64,000 nucleotides of DNA from the NCBI GenBank assembly GCA_963709995.1, contig CAVPYN010000001.1, positions 372,001 through 436,000 of the forward strand, given 5' to 3'. Within the stretch, counting starts at the first letter, position 1. Every line of letters starts with the position of its first letter. The notes under the pieces are model-generated. The model did no database searches. It was not told the origin of the DNA and saw only the letters and a list, made by a program, of their open reading frames with translations. Source of the stretch: JAUIIK01 sp963709995 (GTDB taxonomy: Bacteria; Chloroflexota; Chloroflexia; Thermomicrobiales; CFX8). Of this stretch, positions 1 to 9,473 are shown one piece after another. The translations under genes were made by a program, and so were the position numbers.

Positions 1-1
1 G

Positions 2-112
2 CGGATTCCCGGAACTGACCGGTTATCCGGCGCGGGCGGCAGGGACAAACCGGTGGTCACGCTCAAGATCGAGCCCACCAGGATCTACGCCATGAATCCG
101 ACAGGACGTTAG
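2..112 (+). CDS. C-terminal fragment of a plus-strand protein, possibly pyridoxamine-5'-phosphate-oxidase-like
   Basis: The plus strand is open from the window edge to a TAG at 110-112. The last residues read GRDKPVVTLKIEP followed by TRIYAMNPTGR. That ending (a beta strand, then an 'RIYAMNP'-type tail) resembles the C-terminus of small flavin-binding pyridoxamine-phosphate-oxidase-fold proteins. Only about 36 residues are visible, so the family call is a guess from the tail alone. It converges on the thiamine-diphosphate enzyme with about 19 bases between the stops. Confidence 0.4.
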   Translation, partial: RIPGTDRLSGAGGRDKPVVTLKIEPTRIYAMNPTGR

Positions 113-131
113 CCAGCGCCGCGAACGGCAC

Positions 132-1769
132 CTAGGGATACAGCGAGTACTCGGTCTCCTGGGCGGTGACGAATTCGAGGAGCGCTGGAACGCCATTCTC
201 CGTCTGCTCGATGGCGCGCCTGATTGCCGGGATGATTTCACCTGGCGCGGTGACGCGCTCTCCGTGGCCGCCGAACGCTCGCGCCATAGCGCTGTAGTCG
301 CCGGTGATATCGGTCGCCCGGTAGCGGGCCGTCGCCGCTTCCATCGTCGAGAGTTCGATCGCCATCGCGCCATTGTTGAAGAGCACGGAGAGGATCGGGA
401 TGCCCGCCCGGGCGGCGGTTTCGAAATCCATGCCGGTCATGCCGATGGCCGCATCGCCCCAGACATTGATGCAGAGCTTCTCCGGTTTCGCCAGCTTCGC
501 GCCCATCGCCAGACCTAGACCGTAGCCAAGCTGGGTCGTCTTGCCCCACCCGATGTAGCTGAGTGGCGCTTCTGTCGTCCAGAATGGCGAGAGCTGATCG
601 CGAGGGCTTCCCGCGTCGTGAGTGATGATCGTGTTCGGGACGTCAACCGTTGCCTGGAGGTCGCGAATGACTCGATACGGCGACAGTGGCGCGCCCTCGA
701 ACCCTGTCTTGTGGCTCCACGCGGCCTGCCATTCTTCACGCCTCTGGGCAATCTTCAAAGCTACCGATTCGGCCCGGCCCCGGAGTGTTCCTCCGAGCCG
801 GTCGTTGACCGCCTCGATGAGCAGGGCGAGCGTCAGCTTCGCATCGCCAATCAGGGCATCATCGACAACCAGGTCGCGATTGATGTCACCCGGATCCAGC
901 GTTGCCTGGATGTAGGTCTTTCCGGCTGGAAACTGAATGCCGTACGGGGTGGCGGCGAAACTGCAGCCGATGCCGAAGACAAGATCCGCCTCCCCGAGGA
1001 AGTGAAACACCGGTCCCGGCAGCGTGCGCCCGCCAGAACCGAGTGACAGCGGGTGAGTTTCCCGGAAGGCGCTCTTGCCTTCCAGGCTGGTCGTGACCGG
1101 CGCTTCGAGCAACTCGGCGAGCGACTGCAGCTCATCCCAGGCTTGCGCGTAGTGAACTCCCTGGCCGGCATAGATCACCGGCCGTTCCGCCGCGATCAAG
1201 GAGGCGGCAACCCGGTCGACGTCGTCTTGCGATGGAGCCGAATGACGGCGCGGGACAGGCTCGTACTCCCAGCCGGCGGGCACTTCGTCATCGAACATGT
1301 CGAACGGAATCTCGACGACGACCGGTCGCGGCCGGCCGTTCTTGATCTGGGTGATGGCGCGCCGCATCGCCCGAACGACGGCGTCCGGGCTGCTGACCTG
1401 CTCGATATTCTTGGTGACGTGCTGGAAATTGAGGAGCGAACTGAAGCGCGGCTCGACGTTGGCCGTCGACCGGGGATAACCCGCGGGGAGGACGAGCACT
1501 GGCACGCTTTCACTGTACGCCTGGGCGACGGCGCCAAACGCATTCTCAATGCCCGGTCCAAACTGCATCGCGGCCACGCCGATAGCCCGGCCGGATGTCA
1601 CCCGGCTGATGGCGTCGGCCATGTGTACGCCGGTGCGTTCCTGGCGGACGATGATCGGCCGGATGCCAGCCTCGGCGCCGGCTTCAAAGAGCGGGTTGGA
1701 CGGGTAACCAATCAGGTACTGAACACCCTCGCGCTTGAGGATATCGACGATCGTCGCGGCAACATTCAT
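132..1769 (-). CDS. thiamine diphosphate-dependent enzyme, acetolactate synthase-like
   Basis: 545 residues with the three-domain plan of the acetolactate synthase / pyruvate oxidase / benzoylformate decarboxylase family: N-terminal pyrimidine-binding domain, central domain, and C-terminal diphosphate-binding domain. The catalytic Glu that activates the cofactor sits in RQERTGVHMADA near residue 43. The metal/diphosphate motif is present as GDAAIGMTGMDF with the closing NN about 25 residues later (LFNNGAM). Middle-domain glycine-rich segments follow VIYAGQGV. Family members decarboxylate 2-oxo acids or condense them; nothing here fixes the substrate, and no small regulatory subunit (ilvH-type) lies next to it, which argues against the biosynthetic synthase. 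It stands alone on the minus strand. Confidence 0.85.
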   Translation of the reverse strand: MNVAATIVDILKREGVQYLIGYPSNPLFEAGAEAGIRPIIVRQERTGVHMADAISRVTSGRAIGVAAMQFGPGIENAFGAVAQAYSESVPVLVLPAGYPRSTANVEPRFSSLLNFQHVTKNIEQVSSPDAVVRAMRRAITQIKNGRPRPVVVEIPFDMFDDEVPAGWEYEPVPRRHSAPSQDDVDRVAASLIAAERPVIYAGQGVHYAQAWDELQSLAELLEAPVTTSLEGKSAFRETHPLSLGSGGRTLPGPVFHFLGEADLVFGIGCSFAATPYGIQFPAGKTYIQATLDPGDINRDLVVDDALIGDAKLTLALLIEAVNDRLGGTLRGRAESVALKIAQRREEWQAAWSHKTGFEGAPLSPYRVIRDLQATVDVPNTIITHDAGSPRDQLSPFWTTEAPLSYIGWGKTTQLGYGLGLAMGAKLAKPEKLCINVWGDAAIGMTGMDFETAARAGIPILSVLFNNGAMAIELSTMEAATARYRATDITGDYSAMARAFGGHGERVTAPGEIIPAIRRAIEQTENGVPALLEFVTAQETEYSLYP

Positions 1770-1828
1770 CGGCTTTGAGCCTCCCGGGTCGCGTCTGCTG
1801 CGTTATCGTCGAATGCGCGGCGCGAACC

Positions 1829-2059
1829 TCAGGCGTGGGGGAAGTCCACCCCGCAAGCCTGCTCCGACGACTGGCTCCATGCCAGGAGTTCATCGTACTC
1901 GATATCGTCGAGCATGAATTCCTCGGAGCAATCAGGGCAGGTTACGACGTAGACGCAGTCATTTCGTGCCTCGCACCATTCAGTGACGTCCCCATAGAGG
2001 CCCTTGGAACAGAGGTGATCTCGTACCCGGTCTACGGTTGTAGCTGGCGACAACGACAT
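1829..2059 (-). CDS. small cysteine-rich protein, function unknown
   Basis: 76 residues starting MSLSPATTVDRVRDHL, preceded by a good ribosome-binding site (GGGAAGG, 4-5 bases before the ATG at 2059). It holds six Cys, including a CPDC knuckle after WCEARNDCVYVVT, and an acidic stretch (EEFMLDDIEYDE). The Cys spacing could bind zinc, but there is no recognisable complete ribbon. It precedes the TPP enzyme on the same strand. It is too short to place in a family by eye. Support comes from the RBS, the coherent composition and the absence of any competing gene here. Confidence 0.5.
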   Translation of the reverse strand: MSLSPATTVDRVRDHLCSKGLYGDVTEWCEARNDCVYVVTCPDCSEEFMLDDIEYDELLAWSQSSEQACGVDFPHA

Positions 2060-2198
2060 GACGCCTTCCCTTCGCTTGGCTGCAATGAAGTCTTAATCAC
2101 CAAGGATGGCCTACGTTCTGGAATCTGTCAACCTCCGCCCGCCGGATTTTATTCCAGATCAATGAGTACTCCGGCTTGTAACATCGTCTCAAATGGCC

Positions 2199-2229
2199 TG
2201 GACACGAGAATTGGGGGCTGGCCTACAAT
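2199..2229 (+). promoter_or_regulatory. candidate sigma-70-type promoter for the ABC transporter pair
   Basis: TGGACA (2199-2204) and TACAAT (2224-2229) lie in the 240-base gap before the ABC ATPase gene. Each matches its consensus hexamer well, but the 19-base spacer is longer than ideal. The rest of the gap (2060-2303) shows no other feature apart from a GGCAGGA ribosome-binding site before the ATG at 2304. Confidence 0.25.
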
Positions 2230-2303
2230 TTGGGAGTTGAACGTGGGAGGACAGCACGAACATCTGCTCGACACCCGGTTCACAGGATGACAGGCAGGAT
2301 CCT

Positions 2304-3230
2304 ATGGCGTTGCCCATTGAAGTGCGGAATCTCACCCGCTACTACGGCGAACACCGGGGGAACTATCAACTGAACTTCGACGTCGACGAAGGCGAGGTCT
2401 TCGGGTTCCTCGGCCCAAATGGCGCTGGTAAGACCACGTTCATCCGCCAGCTCATGGGCATCCTCAAACCATCCAGCGGTGAAGCGCGGATCTTCGGGCA
2501 TGACTGCTGGGAAGAGCGTGCCGAGACCAAACGCTATATTGGCTACCTCCCGAGCGATATCACGTACTATGACCGCATGACCGGCCGCCAGCTGCTGGAG
2601 TTCTTTGGCGCATTTCGACCAGGCAGCGGCTATCGCGATCGCATCGAGCCGATTGCCGATCGCTTCAAGCTCGATCTTGATCGCAATATTCACCAGCTTT
2701 CAAGCGGCAACCGGCAGAAGGTCGGGATCATTCTGGCGGTGATGCACGACCCGCCATTGCTGATCTTCGACGAGCCAACCGCCGGGCTCGATCCTCTGAT
2801 GAGGCAGGAGTTCTTGAATCTCGTCATAGAGGAGCACCAGCGCGGAAGGACGATCTTCCTCTCATCTCACGATCTGTATGAGGTCGAATCGGTCGCGACC
2901 CGGGTTGGGATCATCCGGGAGGCGGAACTGGTTGCGGTTGAGCCGATCGACGTACTCAGGGAGAGACGCCAGCGCAAGATGACGGTTGTGCTTGGTAGCT
3001 GTGCGCCAGTTGCTCCACTGGAGGCATTGGAAGCCGTCGAGCGGGTTGTCGTTCATGAGGATGGGCTGAACCTGGATCTCTATGTCAAGTCGCCAATCAA
3101 GGAGGTGCTCCGGGTTCTTGGCGAGATGCCGGTGATTGACATGGTGTACGGGCCGGCGGATCTACAGAGCATCTTCTTGCACTACTACGATGGCAGCGAC
3201 GATCAACTGGAGGATGAGGAGCGACAATGA
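2304..3230 (+). CDS. ABC transporter ATP-binding protein (ABC-2 exporter type)
   Basis: 308 residues, the nucleotide-binding subunit of an export-type ABC transporter. Visible motifs in order: Walker A GPNGAGKTT (about residue 38), Q-loop region, signature LSSGNRQKVG (degenerate from LSGGQ), Walker B LLIFDEPTAGLDP and the switch His in SSHD. The roughly 90-residue C-terminal extension after the nucleotide-binding domain matches DrrA/CcmA-like subunits of drug, lipid or polysaccharide exporters. Its stop overlaps the permease start (ATGA at 3227-3230), so the two are translationally coupled and form one transporter. The substrate cannot be read from the sequence. Confidence 0.95.
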   Translation: MALPIEVRNLTRYYGEHRGNYQLNFDVDEGEVFGFLGPNGAGKTTFIRQLMGILKPSSGEARIFGHDCWEERAETKRYIGYLPSDITYYDRMTGRQLLEFFGAFRPGSGYRDRIEPIADRFKLDLDRNIHQLSSGNRQKVGIILAVMHDPPLLIFDEPTAGLDPLMRQEFLNLVIEEHQRGRTIFLSSHDLYEVESVATRVGIIREAELVAVEPIDVLRERRQRKMTVVLGSCAPVAPLEALEAVERVVVHEDGLNLDLYVKSPIKEVLRVLGEMPVIDMVYGPADLQSIFLHYYDGSDDQLEDEERQ

Positions 3231-4051
3231 GCACTGCAAGCATCAATCTGACGATGACGAAACGAACGACGATCAACATCAGCCGGACGACGATCCTATT
3301 CTCGCTTGGCCTGGTGCTCATGTCGATCCTGATGATTGCGATCTTTCCTACCTACAGTAAGAGCTCGGCGGATTTTGACGAGCTCGTCGATAGCCTGCCG
3401 AAAGGCGTGCTTGAAGGTCTGGGGATGGGATCGACGATCGATCTCAGCCAATACTCAAATTTCATGAACATCGAGCTGCTTTCGCTGATCTTTCCGATCA
3501 CGGCTGGCATTTTCATCATTATGCAAGGCGCGGCCGTCGTCGCCAGCGAGATCGAAAGCGGCACGGTGTCACTGTGGCTTTCTATTCCGGTGCAGCGTTG
3601 GCGCTTGCTGCTCGGAAAACTTGTTGCGCTGCTCCTGGCCAGCCTGGTCGTTGCCGGGTCGACCGCCGCTACAATTGGCATCGGCAGTCCGATTGTAGAT
3701 GGGGACGTGACGCTCAAAGGAACGATCAACCTCGGCATCGTGTTGCTGGGCTTCACGTTGGCGATGGGCGGCATCGCCGTGTTCTTTTCCACATTCTCGA
3801 ATCAGCGTGGCCGTGCCGCGCTCCTGGCCGCGCTGGTGATGATCGTTGGCTATGTGCTGAGCATCGCGGCAAGTTCCGCCGAGAGCCTGGACTGGCTCCG
3901 GTATTTCTCGATCTTTACTGCATACAAGCCACTCGAAGCGATGACTGGCGACTCGTTTCCACTCGCCGCGACGTTGGTCCTGTACCTGATCGCGATCGTC
4001 GCGTCGGTCGCGGCATTGATGACGTTCGATCGTCGGGACATCGTGATCTAG
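3227..4051 (+). CDS. ABC transporter permease, ABC-2 type
   Basis: 274 residues with about six hydrophobic segments. The first is at residues 22-45 (ILFSLGLVLMSILMIAIF), then a roughly 60-residue loop outside the membrane, then a run of five helices from ELLSLIFPITAGIFIIMQGA onward. The signature of ABC-2 permeases (a conserved 'GTVSLWLSIPVQRWRLLLGKL' type segment between helices 2 and 3) is at about residues 107-130. It is the membrane partner of the preceding ATPase, with a 4-base overlap. It ends at the cluster boundary and faces the cutC-like gene head to head (convergent) across 33 bases. Confidence 0.92.
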   Translation: MSTASINLTMTKRTTINISRTTILFSLGLVLMSILMIAIFPTYSKSSADFDELVDSLPKGVLEGLGMGSTIDLSQYSNFMNIELLSLIFPITAGIFIIMQGAAVVASEIESGTVSLWLSIPVQRWRLLLGKLVALLLASLVVAGSTAATIGIGSPIVDGDVTLKGTINLGIVLLGFTLAMGGIAVFFSTFSNQRGRAALLAALVMIVGYVLSIAASSAESLDWLRYFSIFTAYKPLEAMTGDSFPLAATLVLYLIAIVASVAALMTFDRRDIVI

Positions 4052-4084
4052 AACGTCCGGCGAATGCCACTCCGACTCCCAAGA

Positions 4085-4798
4085 TTACGCGAATTGATTG
4101 AACGCCTGATCTAGTTCGTCGCGCCACTGGCGGACCGTTTCAGCCTTTACCGGTTGATCCCAATCATGCGCTGGCCGTGCCGCGCGGCCGATATGAAACG
4201 CATCGATTCCAGCAGCGAGCAACGGTCTGACGTAATCGAGAATCAATCCACCGCCGGCAAGCCAGCGAAGGTTGGAGGTTTGCCAGGACGCGCGCTCGAA
4301 CAGTGTCGGCAGGCCGAGCCGGAGATTGCCCTGGATTCCGCCGCTGAGAACAGTGTCGATGTCTGGCATCTGCTCTACGGCGTTCCATGCCGCCCGATGA
4401 TCGACCGTATGATCGAATGCATGATGCAGTGTCCAGGGACAGGGCGCCGTGTCAACGATGAGTCGCTCCAGCGGTCGACGATCGAGCGCACCATAAGCAT
4501 CGAGAAACCCGAACACGAATGCTTCAGCGCCGTCGCGCCGCAGTTGCCCCGCGGACGCGCTTAACGATTCGACTTCCAGCGGAGTCGCGCGGAAGCCTTC
4601 ATTGTTTCGCAGCATCACGCGCAACGGCAGTTGAGTCGCTTCTCGGATTCGCCTGAACTGCTCGATTTCCGGAGTCAGCCCGCCGGTCCGGATCTCGCGG
4701 ACAACTTCAAGGCGGTCCGCGCCTCCACGCTCAGCCTGGATGGCGTCTTCCGAGGTAATGACAATCACTTCCAGGAGTGGCCGGCGAGTAACCGTCAT
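4085..4798 (-). CDS. cutC: CutC family protein (copper homeostasis TIM barrel)
   Basis: 237 residues covering the whole CutC barrel: N-terminal LEVIVITSEDAIQAERGGAD with RLEVVREIRTGGLTP, middle PLRVMLRN, then TLHHAFDH (FHRAFD in classic CutC), SGG and the C-terminal IDAFHIGRAAR. The usual RPRGG stretch after the third strand is RNNEG here, so it is a divergent member. CutC was named for copper tolerance in E. coli but its catalytic role is unsettled. It ends a minus-strand run behind the universal stress protein (38-base gap) and may be co-transcribed with it. The start has only a weak ribosome-binding site. Confidence 0.82.
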   Translation of the reverse strand: MTVTRRPLLEVIVITSEDAIQAERGGADRLEVVREIRTGGLTPEIEQFRRIREATQLPLRVMLRNNEGFRATPLEVESLSASAGQLRRDGAEAFVFGFLDAYGALDRRPLERLIVDTAPCPWTLHHAFDHTVDHRAAWNAVEQMPDIDTVLSGGIQGNLRLGLPTLFERASWQTSNLRWLAGGGLILDYVRPLLAAGIDAFHIGRAARPAHDWDQPVKAETVRQWRDELDQAFNQFA

Positions 4799-4836
4799 TT
4801 CACTACCGCTGGCAGCATCTCAGCATTGAACACGCT

Positions 4837-5658
4837 TTAGGTCCTCCGACCTTCTATGCGTTCGCGCGGGACGATTATCACCGGACGATCGGAGTGATGA
4901 CTCAACCACTCGGCGGTGCGGCCCATAAGGGCGTCGGGGGATGTGCCGATTCCGTGCGAACCTACGACGACAACCGCCGCATCTCGCGCTCTGGCCACGG
5001 CAAGCAATGTACGGCTGGCGAATCCGCGGGCCTGCACCCGACGATTTTCGAGCACAATCCCGCTCCCGGCGAAATCCGCGTCGGATACCGAGCCGGGTTC
5101 AATGGCCTCAACTGCGATTACATCAACATCGAGCGACCCCGCTATCACCCGTCCCATTCGCACGACTTCCGCTGAGAGATCCGATTGGTCATAGCCGACG
5201 ACGACACAGTGCACCTGGGACGGGATGCGGGCCTCAACAGGCAAGAGCATGTAGGACGTCTTCATCTTCCGCAAGATCTTGCCAAGTCTGGAATCTCCGG
5301 TGAGAGAGCGCTCGTTCTCCTTTCGCCGATCCAGTGCGAGGATCAGCAACGCGCCTGGCCGGCTTGCCGCGAGGGCGGACAGACGTTCGTCTGCGCCGCC
5401 CCGTTCCACCAGATAGTCCACTTCAAGTCCCCGGAGTCTGGTGTCCGTTATCACGATTTCCAGCATGTCCTGAGCCACGAGTTCGAGTTGCTCGACGGTA
5501 GCGTCTTCTCTCGCTTCTTCGATCACGGTTACAAACGTGATCGGGAGGTGTAGGGTCGTCGCGAGCGCTCGACCCCACTGGACTCCGATCTCGACATCGC
5601 GGTGATCGTGAACGGCGATCATCAGCCGGGTCATATACGGTGCAAGATAACCAGTCAT
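4837..5658 (-). CDS. universal stress protein, two tandem UspA domains
   Basis: 273 residues. The first UspA domain begins at RLMIAVHDHRD and is degenerate at its end (LLILALDRRKE). The second begins near residue 143 (VHCVVVGYDQSDLS) and carries a proper nucleotide-binding ending: GSHGIGTSP, then GRTAEWLSHHSDRPVIIV, the G-x2-G-x9-G-[ST]-like pattern of ATP-binding members. The ATG at 5658 has a GGAGG at the right distance, so it is preferred over the internal ATG at residue 9. It lies 38 bases after the RND pump on the same strand, suggesting one transcript with the MarR-RND pair. Confidence 0.87.
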   Translation of the reverse strand: MTGYLAPYMTRLMIAVHDHRDVEIGVQWGRALATTLHLPITFVTVIEEAREDATVEQLELVAQDMLEIVITDTRLRGLEVDYLVERGGADERLSALAASRPGALLILALDRRKENERSLTGDSRLGKILRKMKTSYMLLPVEARIPSQVHCVVVGYDQSDLSAEVVRMGRVIAGSLDVDVIAVEAIEPGSVSDADFAGSGIVLENRRVQARGFASRTLLAVARARDAAVVVVGSHGIGTSPDALMGRTAEWLSHHSDRPVIIVPRERIEGRRT

Positions 5659-5696
5659 TGTCGGACCTCCGGTAGTTGTTGGGCTGTTGGCATCAT

Positions 5697-8600
5697 TTAC
5701 TCGCTTGTTCCGGATTGCTCGGTTGCCAGTTCTCCGGCCCGGGATCGACGATCGGATGTCCCAACAGGCGGCCGTTCACCGCGGCCGAAACGAACCTTCA
5801 GATCATCGACGAGGCTATATATTACCGGCACGACAACAAGCGTGAGCAGCGTCGATGTGAAGAGCCCTCCGATGACAGTTCTGCCAAGATCGGCGGCAAT
5901 CAGCGCGCCTTCTGTGAAGCCGAGTGACAGCGGCACGAGGGCTAGCATCGCCGCGAAGGCTGTCATAAGGATCGGTCGCAGCCGGGTCTGGGCACCCTCG
6001 ACCAGTGCGTCGTAGGTCCCGTAGCCGTGGTCCTTGCGAAGCATGATCACGAATTCCAGCATGACGATCGCATTCGTTACGACGATTCCGACCAGCATTA
6101 GCACGCCGATAAGAGCGCTGATGCTGAGGGACGTGTCGGTTACGAACAGCGCGACAATCGCGCCGATGGCCGCCAGGGGGAGGCTGAAGAGGATAACGAA
6201 CGGATCCAGCCAGCTGCCGAAGAGTAGTGCCATGATGCCGTAGACAAGCACGATCGAGATGATGATTGCGATGAACATGTCGGTGAATCCCTGCTGGATG
6301 TCACCGGCAACCCCACCGACCGCGACATCGATGCCTTCCGGGACATCCAGAGCATCGACCGCCGATTGGACTTCAGTTGACACTCCTCCAGTGTCGTCCG
6401 AGGTGATGTCCGCGGTGACGCTTGCAGCCGGATTGCCGTCAACGCGCGTGATGCTTACCTGCTGCTCGGCCGCGCTGACCGTTGCCACCTCTCCCAGGGT
6501 GACGCCGGCAGTAATTTCCAAATCTTCGAGCTCGGGGATCGTCATCACGTCCCCGCCAGACATCTGCAACAGCACCGGCGTTGGGCCCTGTTCAGATTGC
6601 ACGGTCGTGATCGTCACTGCCGATGACAGATTCCTCAGGCTGGCGGAAATGTCAGCTGGTGTTAGTCCGGCTTCGGCGGCGGCAACGGAATCCACATCAA
6701 TTCGGATCGTCTCCTGTACGACGCCGATGCTGCTACTGACATTGGCGACGTCGTCGGCCGAGGCGACGGCTACGGTGACCTCGTCGGCGAAGGCTGGCAA
6801 TTCGGCAACCGCGGCAGGATCCTCTGCTGAGACGATAATCTGGATACCGCTTGGGGGGCCAAACCCGCCTCCGGTAGCCGATACCGAGATGTTGTCGCCG
6901 TCGGGAATCTCGACTGCCACGCGCGCTCGAAGATCGTCTGCTACGTCGCTCTTGTCTTCGCTCGAATCCAGGAAGACGGTCATCGTGGCACTGTTCGGAT
7001 TCTCACCGGAGATGATGTTTCCTATCGCGCCGAAATCGCCGGATGCGCCAGTGATAACCGTCTGGTAGCGATCAATCTCGTAATCGTTCAGGAGTTGTTC
7101 GACTTCTATTGTCTGCTCGACAACAGCGTCCTGGGTTTGCCCCGGTTGGCGCTCACGCTGATCGTCACGACGTTCTCGCTGGTGTCAGGCAAGAAAGCCA
7201 CGCTGAGGAACGGTACGAGGGCGAAGCTGGCGAGGAATAGGACCGCAGATATGATGACTGTTTTCCAGCGATTGTGCAGCGCCCAGACGAGTACCGGTGT
7301 GTAGAGCCTCCCGAGTCGGGTGTCGCCCGGGCGCTTCTCGGGCTCGACTTTGACTCTTCCGGCAATCGTGTATTTCGTCAGCACTGGGATGACGGTAACG
7401 GCGACGACAAGCGACGAGAGCAGCGCGAAGACGACGGCAAGGGCGAAGGGCAGGAACAACTCGCCGATCAGCCCGCCAATGAGGCCGAGGGGAAGAAACA
7501 CCGCGCAGGTTGTGGCGGTTGCTCCGACGATCGCGATGGTCACTTCGCGTGCGCCATTGATGATCGCTGCGAAGGAGGGTTCCCCCTCTGCCATGTGTCG
7601 GTAGACGTTCTCCAGGACGACAATCGAATCGTCGATGACTCGCCCGATGGCGATCGTCAACCCGGCCAGGGTCATGATGTTCAATGATTCGCCGACGAGA
7701 TTGAGCGCGATGATCGCCATGATGACGGATAGAGGAATTGAGACGGCGGTGATGACTGTCGAGCGGAAGTTCCCGAGAAAGATGAAGACGATCAGGATCG
7801 CAAGGACTCCGCCGATGATGCCTTCTTCAATAACGCCGTCAATTGACTCCTCGATGAAGTCTGCCTGGTTCTCGAAGACCTGAATCGACACGCCGGCAGG
7901 CAGGGTTGGCTCAATCGCATCCAGTTCATCGGTGATCGAATGAGCAACGTCAACGGTGTTGGACTCTTTGAGCTTGGTCACTCGGATGCTTACCGAAGGT
8001 TCGCCGTTGGTCCGTGTGCGGCCTACTGACGTGCCAGCTACTTCGTCGACGGTGGCGATTTCCTGGAGGGCGATCGTCGAGCCATCGGCGGTGCCAATCG
8101 GCAGGCTGCGGATGTCGGCAAGACTCTGATAGACGCTGACTGTTTGCAGTGGAAGGGTCGAGTCGCCGGTTTGGAGTTGGCCGGATGGCAGTATGACGTT
8201 GTTCGCCGCCAGAGTGCGCGCAACCTCGTCGTAGGTGATGCCCTGATCGAGCATCGCTGATCGATTGAGGGTGATGACGACTTGATCGAGCGCACCGCCG
8301 ACCGTTTCCACCGTCGCGACACCATCAAGGTTGGCGATTTCGGGCACGATCTGTGTGTGCGCTATGCCGAGTCAGTTCGGTCTGGTCGAGTTCGCCCTGT
8401 AGATCGAACGTGACGACGGGAAGAATCGACGGGTCGAAGGTCAGGATGTTCGTCGTCACTTCGGGTCCGAGCCGGACGCTATCGACTTGCTCTTGAACGG
8501 CGGCCTTTGCTTCGTCGGTGTTCGTGCCAAATTCGAATGCGTAGAGGATGACGCCGAAGCCGTCGACCGATGTTGACTCGGTCGACAGTAATCCGTCGGG

Positions 8601-8834
8601 ACCCGGCCGTGGCGGCTTCAATCGGAGCTATCACGTTCTCGGCGACCTGATCCGGTTGATCTCCCGGACTCTGGATGACAAGCGTCATCACCGGAAACTC
8701 GATGTCGGGTATCAGTTCCTGATTCACGCGGGTAAAGGTAAAGACACCGTAGACGCTTACGACAGGATCGACAGGATGATCATCCACGATTTCCTGTAGG
8801 AGAATTCAGTCAGCCAGGAGACAATGCGACGCAT
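5697..8834 (-). pseudogene. RND multidrug efflux pump (AcrB/MdtB-like), frame broken four times
   Basis: Read with four single-base corrections this is one roughly 1045-residue RND pump, the normal family length. Pieces: start at 8834 (MRRIVSWLTEFSYRK) to a TAA at 8757-8759; a second frame from there to about 8605 (VSVYGVFTFTRVNQE, FPVMTLVIQSPGDQPDQV); a third to about 8370 (STSVDGFGVILYAFEFGTN); a fourth from 8347 to 7106 (GRVIDDSIVVLENVY, the R/K-DD helix 4 motif region); and a last intact block from about 7130 to 5697 (helices 8-12, ending GLFTSTLLTLVVVPVIY). The lesions are -1, +1, +1 and -1, so the last frame equals the first. It starts 4 bases after marR, with GAAAGGA upstream. No membrane fusion protein or outer-membrane partner is next to it. 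It may be intact in the organism if the indels are sequence errors. Confidence 0.88.
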
Positions 8835-8838
8835 CGAG

Positions 8839-9363
8839 CTACGAGTCCTTTCTCGGACAGTTCAAATTCACTTGGCGGGTGTTCGCTTGTGGCGAGAGTG
8901 GCTCTAAACGTGCTTGCCGTCCTTGATTTGGTGGGGCGTCCCGCAGGTCGGCCATGATCGTCATCGCACGCACGACGGTGCGGAGTTCGTCGGTGCTCAT
9001 GTGGTCGGCGAGCGTTCGGAGAGATGCTTCGCGAACATTCCAGAAGCGCTCGATCAATTCTCGTCCGGCGGGAGACAGGTCGCAGACGACGACACGGCGA
9101 TCATGCGGGTCGTGCGAACGGGTCACCAGCGCTTTTTGAACTAGGCGGTCGATCATCGCGGTTGCGGCTGAATGGCTGATGTCACTTTGGGCGGCGATTT
9201 CGCCCATGCGGTCCGGACCTTCCAGGAGATGGGCGAGCGTCTTTAGCTGGGGCATCGTAAGTTCAACATCCGGCCAAACGACCGGAGTTGTGCGCCGTAG
9301 CGCTCGATCGAGCGCGTCGGAAAGCCCACTCAGTTGCGTGATCAGTTCTTCTCGTTCATTCAT
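8839..9363 (-). CDS. MarR family transcriptional regulator
   Basis: 174 residues with a typical MarR winged helix: an N-terminal dimerisation helix, ELTMPQLKTLAHLLEG, the recognition region MGEIAAQSDISHSAATAMIDRL, and the wing with its DPHDRRVVVCDLSPAG signature. The C-terminal 30 residues after the last dimer helix are an extra basic tail. It is the first gene of a run with the RND pump (4 bases between them), the usual arrangement in which a MarR repressor controls its own promoter and a drug pump. A dyad at 9384-9414, 20-50 bases upstream of its start, is a candidate operator. Confidence 0.92.
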   Translation of the reverse strand: MNEREELITQLSGLSDALDRALRRTTPVVWPDVELTMPQLKTLAHLLEGPDRMGEIAAQSDISHSAATAMIDRLVQKALVTRSHDPHDRRVVVCDLSPAGRELIERFWNVREASLRTLADHMSTDELRTVVRAMTIMADLRDAPPNQGRQARLEPLSPQANTRQVNLNCPRKDS

Positions 9364-9383
9364 AGGTCACCCCGTCGATGCCG

Positions 9384-9414
9384 TAGAATAGTTCTTCTCT
9401 AGCGAAGTATTCTA
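9384..9414. promoter_or_regulatory. inverted repeat upstream of marR, candidate operator
   Basis: TAGAATAGTTC (9384-9394) faces GAAGTATTCTA (9404-9414), 11-base arms with one mismatch and a 9-base centre, in an AT-rich 110-base gap ahead of the MarR gene. MarR dimers commonly bind such dyads in their own promoters. A MarR-RND autoregulated unit is the natural reading but binding is inferred. Confidence 0.5.
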
Positions 9415-9473
9415 TCGAACCTGACTATTCCATACAATGCCAGTAATAGGTACCCAGTCTATAGTCAGGGGGG

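Noticed and set aside
1053..1778. 241-residue plus-strand frame over the TPP enzyme
   Set aside because: Antisense to a well-conserved enzyme; no recognisable domain.
8757..8759. Programmed frameshift or readthrough at the early TAA of the RND pump
   Set aside because: No slippery sequence or structure is evident and three further shifts would be needed.
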